Shown here in pieces: positions 55,873 through 64,000 of a stretch of 64,000 nt of DNA. Origin of the DNA: Dipteris shenzhenensis (Eukaryota > Polypodiophyta > Polypodiopsida > Gleicheniales); NCBI GenBank assembly GCA_047967505.1, contig CM106541.1; one strand, given 5' to 3'. A program made the position numbers and the translations under genes. Each line of letters starts with the position of its first letter. Position 1 is the stretch's first letter. Below the pieces are notes generated by a model, which did not search any database, was not told where the DNA came from, and was given only the letters and a program-made list of their open reading frames with translations.

Positions 55873-56456
55873 GCTAAATCTACATTGATAACCTACAATG
55901 AAGGAAAGCTTGTTTTGAGAAACATGGTTTCTAATTTTGCGGCTAGTTTATCTTTATACAAAGTATGTTGCAATTTCTGATAATATTCTCTTTATTTCCA
56001 CAATGTTGTAGGCTAAAAACCTTTCAGGAGATGTGGCATCTGTCGATAATGCATCAATAGAGAATCTACAACATCTATGCAATATTGGCAATCACCTACT
56101 CAATGAAGAAGTGCAAATCTTTGACATAAAATTAGGGAATTATGTTCCTCAAACAACTCATGGAACTAATAAAGATGCTCTAGCGCGGTAAGTAAAAGAT
56201 GAGATTCAATTTGAGTTTTTGAAGCTGTATTTCTCTCTTTGAAAATATTGAGTTCCCATTTTGAAATCCATAAAGACAACTATAATAGGCCTCCAAGGTA
56301 ATCACAAGGTAAATTTGTTTTCCTCCATAAGCATGGTTTGACTAAATCTTGTGTACATAAATTTCCCTAAATTTTTGTGAGTAAAGGTTTGCTCAAGAGC
56401 TCATAATGGAGCGAAAGGCTAGGAGAAGCAACATCCCAAAGCAAGGAATCAAATGA
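53309..56456 (+). CDS. Patatin-like phospholipase, intact, 8 exons, 402 residues
   Basis: Exons: 53309-53437, 53556-53737, 53825-54014, 54137-54298, 54406-54483, 54604-54825, 56012-56187 and 56387-56456. All introns are GT-AG, every phase fits, and the total is 403 codons including TGA. The enzyme hydrolyses acyl groups from membrane lipids using a Ser-Asp pair. Visible motifs are the oxyanion loop DGGGVRG (residues 24-30), the nucleophile motif GTSTGG (about residues 60-65) and the DGG triplet with the catalytic Asp (exon 4, [10 protein letters not shown]). Other family landmarks are [17 protein letters not shown] and LSLGTGS. The length matches the plant patatin-like A class of about 400 residues. 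The ATG at 53309 is chosen because it gives the usual short N-terminus before [13 protein letters not shown]. No signal peptide is evident. Intron 6 (1186 bp) carries a large microsatellite. The last exon is short and basic ([15 protein letters not shown]). Confidence 0.95.
55630..55870. repeat. (CA)n-(TATG)n-(TA)n-(CA)n-(TG)n compound microsatellite in patatin intron 6
   Basis: About 240 bp of alternating purine-pyrimidine sequence with TATATG/TATACA blocks between CA and TG runs. Confidence 0.95.
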
Positions 56457-56944
56457 CAACTCTTCATTAATGAAGGTTCGAAGGAGGAGCATGCAAGTTT
56501 ATGATTTCTCCATTTTGTTTGGTCTTCATTGTATTGGATGCCCTCACAATTAATTATCCTTTCTTATCAAATCCATTCCTCTCTTTATAAAGAGATTTAA
56601 CAAGAAATTGATATAAAAGAGAATGGATAATAACAAGATTATTGGTACCAAGAGCATTGCACATCCCTTTCTCTTATATATAAGTAGTGGGAAATCCACC
56701 TTTAGTGTGACTCTTTTTCTCAATAGTTTATTAGAAATACTCATCATGTTAGCATGAAGTTATAATAACACAATGCATTAAACACTTATTTCATTAATTT
56801 AGGACTTGTCAATGTACAAATTCATTTTTACATATACTTTTGGACTAGTTTTTGGATAAAATTTAAGAAAAACCCAATCTTCAAAGCACATATAAAAACA
56901 TAAAAACAAGCATTTTTTAATATAATTTTAAAGAAAATGAACCT

Positions 56945-57330
56945 CAAATTATAAAATTTAACGCAGCCTAGATAAGTTACAAGAAAAAATAAGATTCAGC
57001 AGTTGTAAACTCTCTTAATATTTAATGGTGTCAATAGACACCTTCAAAAGTTACAAACTCTCTTAATATTTAATGGTGTTAATAGACACCTTCAAAAGTT
57101 ACATATTAAGGTCCAATCTCTCACCATATTTATGAAGGTGTTAACAAACACCAAAAGTTACAATAAGCCTGAGATAAGTTACACAAAAAAATAAGATTAA
57201 GCAATTGTAAACTCTCTTAATATTTATAATAGTGTTTAGGGAACACTTTAAAAAGTTACAAGTGGAAGTAGCAAACTCTCACAATTTTTATAAAGGTGTT
57301 TAAAAACACCAAAAGTTACAATAAGCCTCT
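56945..57330. repeat. Degenerate tandem repeats (AGTTACAAACTCTC..GACACCTTCAAAAG)
   Basis: About five units of 50-65 bp share TTAATATTTA.TGGTGTT and CACCTTCAAAAGTTAC, at varying spacing. Confidence 0.8.
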
Positions 57331-57699
57331 CATTGGAAGGCAAATCTATTTTCTCTCTCTATCCTAAATTCAACCCATTCAAGAGTTGAGCTCATCTCAT
57401 CCTCATCGATGTAGTTAAAATTACAGAAGAGAAGTAAGGATTGATGAATTTTCTCCTTCATAACACTTTGTTTATTCCGAATGGCTTGTGCTTTCTGGAG
57501 TGAAAATCTTCTATAACGAGCCACACGTGAAGATATCTCACTTTGAAAGTCTGTCAGCTCTCTCCTATATGGAGTACTATTTATCTATTTCACTAGTAGC
57601 CATACTTATTTTTCTTTTCTCATCCTTCTCTAAGTTCATAATGTGAGATGAAAGATTTAGAATAAAGAATTGGTAGAGGTTGAGATGACTAGATTATCT

Positions 57700-58160
57700 G
57701 AAGTAACAGATGTAAGACTGTAATGCAAGACATGTGAGACATGTAAGACAGTGAGTACATTAAAATCTATAAAATAAAATGATGGGATGCAAGACCGTAA
57801 TGCAAGACATGTGAGACATGTAAGACAGTGATCAGTACATTGAAATCTATAAAATAAAATGATGGAACACAAGAATGATATAATTATTAGAATCTCATCA
57901 TGAGATATTTTTTTAATATAATAAGTTAGACTTGCTAATGCAAGACCATAATGCGAGACATGTGAGATGATAGATTTTGAGTACATTGAAATCTATAAAA
58001 TAAAGTGATGGAACACAAGAATGATATAATTATTAGATTCTGATCATAAGTAAAACCGATTTAATAAATTTAGAGAGGTGAGTTGTCCATTGAGTGAAGT
58101 AAAAAATAAAAGACCATAAATGTGAGAGACACATGAGATGATAGATTTTGAATCGGTTCA
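57700..58160. repeat. Degenerate tandem repeats (GCAAGACATGTGAGAC..AAATCTATAAAATAAA)
   Basis: Four to five units, of about 85-130 bp in the better copies, share ATGTGAGACATGTAAGACAG and TGAAATCTATAAAATAAA. Confidence 0.85.
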
Positions 58161-58286
58161 AATCTATGAAATAAAGTGATTGAAGAGAAGAATATTGTAA
58201 TTAGACTCCCTTCTTTTGTCCATCCTAGTCCTTCTACAAGCACATTCTTCGTTTATCACTCTTAATTTATCATCTCTCCACCCACC

Positions 58287-58413
58287 ATGGATGTCCTTGG
58301 CATCGTCAGACATGTTGAGTCTGGAATCGAAAGTCTCAAACAATGGGTTGCTGACCAAGGAGCAAGCAGAGATGCAAGAATTCGACAAGGCTCTCCACTG
58401 ACATGGATGGAGA
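58287..58413 (+). other. Short open frame cut by the truncated B element
   Basis: ATG at 58287 opens a well-formed frame of about 42 codons (MDVLGIVRHVESGIESLKQW, then VADQGASRDARIRQ) that runs into the B terminal repeat at 58414. A pyrimidine-rich leader precedes it. I do not recognise the family. It could be the first exon of a host gene disrupted by the insertion, or chance. Confidence 0.3.
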
Positions 58414-60645
58414 CACAACAACACAAAGCAACTATAGACGTGCTTGGTAGATGCGCAAAATAGCGGGCGCGTCTATAGGCGTTGCTCTAGTAGAGAAATT
58501 ACGGGCGCGTCTATTAGCGTGGCTAAATGCTCGTCTATTTGCGCGTCAATCACCGCGTTTATTTGCACGTTAGACCTGAGAAAATACGGGCCCGTCTAAC
58601 ATCCCATTTATTAGCGCGTCTATTTGCGCGTGTATTTGCGCGTTTATTTACGCGTTTACACTGAGAATCAGACGCGCATTTAGACGCGTTGTTAGACGCG
58701 CTCCAGAGAATACAGAAAGTGAGATTTTGGTATACATCATTGCTTTCCAAACATTGCCCATGATTACCAAAGCACATAATTTTTTGCAAGCCCACATATA
58801 CAAGAATTAAGGGAAATGAGGAGAATGAGACAATATGTAAAATAGTTTTGCCAATATCAATTGTGGGGCTACGGTTCAATCTCATCCTCAATGAGATTAA
58901 CCCTTGCCAAACTATCTACTTCAAAATCCAAACAAGTGTTTAGATCTACAAATACATTCAACCCACTACTACTTGTGCCACTCATGTGCTCATCGAAATC
59001 AAGATCTCCAATGGTAGGCTCGTCCTCATGGGTAATGCCTGCCTCAATATCTATATCTCCTATCTCATGATCATCCTCCTCTCTTGTATCACGGTCATCA
59101 TCACGTCCATGGCCATGATCATCCTCCATACGCTCCATATTAGTAAATGTACTATACATCACTTTGGAACGTGGCATAATAGGTATGACATGCCACCACC
59201 TATTATTATCCACCATTGGTTGATAGACAACCTAATTCAAACACAAATACAATCATGTTACTTTTCTTGCATCAAATATTTAAAAGCGAGTATTTTTATG
59301 TGTGTGCACAGTACCTGTTCACATTGTTGCGGTAGTACTAGGGTGTCCTTCCTACTTTGCCAAAACTTTGTGGAGTCAATAGTTACAAAGCCACTTGCAT
59401 GGCATTTGATTGTTGCATTAGGGCCTCTTTCCACCACGTCCTTAAACCACTTTACATCCAAAACATACACAAAGAAGCGTCGAAAGTCAAGCATAATGAT
59501 ATCTTGGATTATGCCACAATAATCATCCATGACTCCATTGGCTCCCTCAAAGCTAGCAATGACGCCGCAATCTTGTGTGTTTCTCTTATCATCAATCCGT
59601 TGTGTTCGAAAATGCTTGCCCTCACACCATATAGCATTGAACATAGTGCACTATACCAAGAAAAAATCAATTAAATAAGCAATCTAAATTATAAAAACCT
59701 CCTAACTTATGCATAACATTCTATATACCGACCTTGCTCATGCATCCCCTAGCATACTCCCATTCTTCCATTGTGATATGCATCCCCTCGTCTTTCTCTG
59801 CTTTCTCCATTTCATCAAGTAGCCAATCCACATGAATATCCTTTGGAAGTGCTCTTAGACGCTGAGGGTACGGCACACAAGATCCGTGGTGTGTACGAAA
59901 GAGGGCCCTTTCTTCTTGTCTTCTTGCCTTTGCATCCTCGTATCTTGTCACCTATCTTTTCATCACATCACTATTAAGCACGCAAAAGAGGTTGATACTA
60001 TTACGCAACTCCGTGTCTATTACTTTGTTGCGTCCTTTTCCTTGAGGCACAATAGAGGTCATCCTTAGGTCTTCATCATCTCTCCATAGTCGTGGGAGAG
60101 AGCTATCCACATCAACAAGAAACTCAAAAATATATACAAGTGACTCTTGTACCAACCAACCCTCGGCCATGCTACCTTCGGGTCTTGCATTTTGTCTCAC
60201 GAAGCCCTTCAAGGTCTTCATGAAGCGCTCGAGGAAGAACAACCATCGTGCATGTATAGTACTTACCGCATATAGCAATCTCATCCACCAAATGCACTAT
60301 GAGATGTAGTTGGCTTGTGAGAATAGAACGTGGAAATGTCTCCTCCACTAAACAAACCACCTCCACTGACATAACTCGAGCATTCTCAAGCGTGGTGGGA
60401 TCTATTTCCTTTGAGCTCACATACCTCACAAGCTCGCCCATCTTGTAAATACAATCTTTCACGTCCTTTGATGCACTACGTGAAATGCTAGTAGGTAGTA
60501 TGAACTGAACCCGCGAGGAGGTGGTTGATTAGTTGCTTATAGCTATTCACTCACAAATTTGAAAGGAAAAAGATATTATGCATATAAAATACTTACTTGG
60601 AGCATCTTGTGCCAATCATGAGATTTCAAGCCATATAATTGCTCT
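58414..60645 (-). mobile_element. CACTA family B, truncated copy 2
   Basis: The terminal repeat CACAACAACACAAAGCAA begins at 58414, followed by TAGACGCG-type repeats (to about 58700). The minus-strand 3' half of the TNP2-type gene follows: acidic tail 59216-58869, DUF4216-type exon 59644-59292, DUF4218-type exon 60500-59721, ending inside the GLKSHDWHKM exon at 60645. It is nearly identical to 47320-49765 of the complete B element but lacks MITE 3. Where the complete copy reads ATATGCGGTACTATACATG, this copy has four extra bases (GGTAAGTAC, near 60262), which shift the frame. The sequence beyond 60645 is unrelated, so the other half was lost or the copy was formed by recombination. Confidence 0.9.
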
Positions 60646-60746
60646 GGGAGGTAGCAAGCTAAGGGTGTCCACTTCCGGACCACTTTCGGGTGAGTGTGAC
60701 ACCCGCTCGAGTGAAAATACAAAGGTTTTGCTTCGGTCTCCAATAC

Positions 60747-61440
60747 CTCGATCGAGGTATAAGCTCCAATGAAAATCACACACGAGCACAACCGAGCCTA
60801 GCCAATACCTCGATCGAGGTACGTAGCTTTTTCACCGGACCGAGCCTCTACCTCGATCGAGGCTTGCTGGCAAGCCAGCTATACATGCCACATCTACCTC
60901 GTTCGAGGTATCGTGGCAATCCAGCTCAACCTCGATCGAGGTCAAGTGGCATGTCCAGCATACCTCGATCGAGGTATGTGCCATCCGACAGGGCAGCCAA
61001 CAGGGTGGATGACATACCTCGATCGAGGTATGCTGGACACATGACTTGGCATCCCGCTTCTGCCAACACACCACGATCGAGGTATCGTGGCATGTCAAAA
61101 CCTCCATCGACGTGGATGTACCGAGATGTATGGGCATGTCACAATACCTCGATCGAGGTATCGTGGCATGGCAATACCTCGATCGAGGTAGATGCACATA
61201 GATGTATGAGCATGTCAAGAATACCTTGATCGAGGTATCGTGGCATGCCAACGAGATGTATGGTTATGTCAAGAATACCTCGATCGAGGTATCGTGGCAT
61301 GTCAATACCTCGATCAAGGTATATGTGCCGAGATGTATGGGCATGTCAAGAATACCTCGATCGAGGTAGCTAAACCCTAATTTTTCTTATAAATGGAGAG
61401 CGACCCCCCTCATTCCACATACCTCGATCGAGCTCTGCCT
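60747..61440. repeat. Array C: TACCTCGATCGAGGTA palindromes
   Basis: About fifteen copies of the 16-bp palindrome, mostly perfect, at spacings of 30-60 bp. Linkers such as TCGTGGCATGTCAA and GAGATGTATGGGCATGTCAA also recur. Open frames across it (PRSRY repeats) are by-products of the repeat. The array lies immediately upstream of a TATA box at 61388. Confidence 0.95.
61388..61394 (+). promoter_or_regulatory. Putative TATA box downstream of array C
   Basis: TATAAAT followed by GGAGAGCGACC lies about 20 bp after a perfect palindrome. A GC-richer leader with short open frames (ATG near 61520, MDGAGAGES) follows and runs into AT-rich repeats. A promoter role is inferred from position only. Confidence 0.5.
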
Positions 61441-61543
61441 CATCCACCGATTTCGGATTTGCCGGACTTCGACGGAAAAGCGCGAGCGACGGAGAGCCAC
61501 GAACGGACATCGACGGAGATGGACGGAGCAGGAGCGGGAGAGT

Positions 61544-62690
61544 CCATATTATTAATTATAAAATATTTATAAATTTGAAATGTATTTGTAAATTTTTTTT
61601 TTAATTTTTAAATTACGACATTTATAATTTAAAATGTGAAATTTTTAATTTTAAAAAACGTAATTTAAAATTTTAGTTTATAAGAAAAATTATAAAATGC
61701 ATTTTAATGTTTTTCTTAAATTTATGAATTACGAGATTTTTTATTTAAAATGTGAAAATTAATTTTTTTTTAAAATAGAGCTTTTTTTAGTAAATAAAAA
61801 AAGTTCATATTAATAATTATAAAATATTTATAAATTCGAAATGCATTTGTAAATTTTTTTTTTAATTTTTAAATTACGACATTTATAATTTAAAATGTGA
61901 AAATTTTAAATTTAAAAAACGTTTAATGAGGCATTTTTTATTAAAAATGTAAAAATGTTAAATATTTCTGTTTTTTTTATGTAGCATTTTCTTTTTGGCA
62001 GAATTTAAAAGAGAAATAATAAAAAATTTTAGGTTAAAAGAGAAATAATAAAAAATTTCTAAATTTGAAATGCAATATAATGTTTTTTTGAAATTTATGA
62101 ATTACGACATTTTTTATTTAAAATGAGAAAATGAAATTTTATTTTCAAAATAGAGCTTTTTTAGTAAATAAAAAAACGTTCATATTAATAATTATAAAAT
62201 ATTTAGAAATTTGAAATGCATTTGTAAATTTTTGTTAAATTTTTGAATTAGGACATTTATAATTTAAAATGTGAAAATTTTAAATTTAAAAAACGTTTAA
62301 TGAGGCATTTTTTATTCAAAATGTGAAGATGTTCTATATGTTTTTTTTATGTAGCATTTTCTTTTTGGTAGAATTTAATTAAATTTTAGTTTATAAGGAA
62401 AATTATAAAAAATTTCTAAATTTATAATGCATTTTAATGTTTTTTTGAAATTTATAAATTACGACATTTTTTATTTAAAATGTGAAAATGAGATTTTTTT
62501 TTTTTAATAGAGCTATTTTTATTAAATAAAAGAACGTTCATAGGAATAATTATAAAGTATTTATAAATTTGAAATGCATTTGTAATTTTTTTTTTAATTT
62601 TTGAATTACGACATTTAAAATTTAAAATGTGAAAATTTTAAATTTAAAAAACGTTTAATGAGGCACAAGACTCGCTCGACTTATCAAATT
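61544..62690. repeat. AT-rich tandem repeats, about 260-375 bp period
   Basis: The block TTCATATTAATAATTATAAA recurs at about 61544, 61804, 62177 and 62534, each time followed by TTTAATTTTT.AATTACGACA and AAAAACGTTTAATGAGGCA segments. Confidence 0.85.
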
Positions 62691-64000
62691 AATAAGACAT
62701 TTTGTATAAGACTCGCTCGACTTATCGAATTAATACACAAACATAAACCTACTAGTCAACTATTGGAGTTGGACATTAAAGATTGACTAGTGACATGGTT
62801 GGTGACCAAAGCTTGAAGTTGACTAGACACTTTGGGACAAGCAAGTTCTTTAGAAGGAAACTAGGTTTAAGCTTGGGTAATCATCCCTAATATATTGGCA
62901 AATTACTAATGATAAATCATCCTTTAACTATTTGGCAATTAGTAAGGATCGATTCTACTAGGAAATATGTTGAAGGCATATGTCCCCTATTAGTCAATAG
63001 ATTGATTAGACTAAGCATGCATGATAAGGCTATAGCTTGGAAATGCCTAGATAGTGGCTTAGTCCAAATCTTCAATATCCCTTAAGAAGACATGAAATAG
63101 TGGCTTAGACCTTAAGAAGACATGGAATAGTTTGCAAATGTCTAATTCTTCTAAGTTATGCATAGACTCTAGCATAACTGAAAAAAGAATATTACAAGAT
63201 TGAGAATATTTGGATGGGTCTTCAAGAACTCAAATATTACGGTCTGTGCCTATAAACTGTTTGAGATTCTTATGCTATCACTATGGCATGCTTTAGATCT
63301 AGCACTTTGATCATGTTTGTTGTCTAGTTCCATAATTCATCTACTTCTCTTATATGTATAAGAAGAAAGAAATACGCCATAGAGAAACTGAAAGTTTAAC
63401 TAGAATACCTAACATTCATTGCACATGGGACTCTAGTGGATCTATATTCATTCCACATTCATGCTAATATATGCAAGTGTTTTGATCAACTATAGACCTA
63501 AGTTCAAATAGAGCCTGTTAATGACTGAATCTCTCCTAATCATCCCTTAATGATCATAGATAAGAGACTTAAGAGAGAGAGAACTCCATAACCTTCAAGA
63601 GTCGACATTTGAAGCATCCCATTCCATGTTGTTTGCTACATGCCAGCTCGCCATGTGGCACGCATACATCCCTTTTTGCACCGTAGGGAAACCTATGACT
63701 AATGTTAACAACATTTATCTTGTCTTTTACAAATGACTAAGATGTTTTCCCAAAAAGACTTTGTATCAATAATCACGTGAACCACCTCATAACCAAAATA
63801 GTGCAGATGCTACATATCTCCTTTCCCTCGTTGAAACTATGTCACACATGGAATGTCAACCACATGCTCAAGGAATTATATGCTAGTTTCATTGTAAGCA
63901 AGGGTGGTCTCTTTCTTGCTAGTCCAACCATAGGCAACGGTGACGCTTATTACTTGAGCTCAACCAAAATTAACATTAGTTATCGTATGCAACCCTTCCC
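62691..64000. other. Unique AT-rich sequence to the window end
   Basis: A short duplication (AAGACTCGCTCGACTTATC at about 62668 and 62709) marks the left edge, and TTGACTAGT motifs cluster near 62750-62830. No gene is recognised. Confidence 0.4.

Larger units (their letters stand above)
56457..58286. other. AT-rich downstream region with two local repeat clusters
   Basis: No gene is supported. Repeats with GTTACAAACTCTCTTAATAT occupy 56945-57330 and repeats with GCAAGACATGTGAGACATG occupy 57700-58160. No AATAAA signal is obvious within 150 bp of the patatin stop. Confidence 0.5.

Noticed and set aside
60747-61440. Regularly spaced short repeats resembling a CRISPR array
   Set aside because: The repeats are self-palindromic, spacers vary in length and are themselves related, no cas genes are present, and the setting is plant nuclear DNA.

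Overview
The window is nuclear DNA from a land plant. The evidence is a spliced patatin-like phospholipase gene with GT-AG introns, plant-type Ty1/copia, Ty3/gypsy, LINE and CACTA elements, long CT/CA/AT microsatellites and low gene density. The sparse layout and large introns would suit a large-genome lineage such as a fern or gymnosperm, but nothing here fixes the lineage. Only one clearly intact host gene is visible, the patatin-like gene at 53309-56456 (8 exons, 402 residues). Almost everything else is transposon-derived.

Layout: 1-2625 is the 3' part of a Ty1/copia element with its 3' LTR, apparently inserted into an antisense Ty3/gypsy pol relic (2626-4790) that has lost its reverse transcriptase. 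A LINE 3' end (5836-6690) and a decayed unknown coding stretch (8206-9060) follow. From 9.4 to 14.7 kb lies a microsatellite-rich zone with five copies of a hairpin repeat of about 60-70 bp and copies of a dispersed repeat family (R). At 14.67-17.30 kb is an antisense putative transposase of the DUF7869 type with an upstream DUF8039-like ORF, preceded by an array of TTTGGCC..GGCCAAA palindromes (17363-18090). Rearranged FCP1/NIF-phosphatase-like and SET-domain-like coding regions follow at 20.1-23.15 kb, then a CACTA fragment (24.04-25.62 kb) and more R repeats. The stretch 26.9-35.2 kb is mostly non-coding and includes G/C-rich minisatellites and a foldback-type inverted repeat (29.7-31.24 kb).

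The stretch 35228 to about 50510 is best read as one large CACTA element (family A). A second, complete CACTA-like element (family B, 41876-49765, 3-bp TTT target duplication) sits inside an intron of its TnpA-like gene. Both elements carry divergent genes: a TNP2-type transposase and a TnpA-like protein of the plant Ptta/En/Spm class. Both also carry short repeat arrays at the two ends and again between the divergent genes, which suggests one protein-binding motif used for both excision and promoter control. Three 247-bp MITEs with perfect 8-bp target duplications are inserted in A and B. A truncated second B copy (58414-60645) preserves one pre-insertion empty site. A further palindrome array, TACCTCGATCGAGGTA (60747-61440), precedes a TATA box and AT-rich tandem repeats.

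Many in-frame stops in these elements are TAG codons where the family reading calls for CAG. This is what C-to-T decay of methylated CHG sites in silenced plant transposons would produce. No RNA gene or CRISPR was identified.
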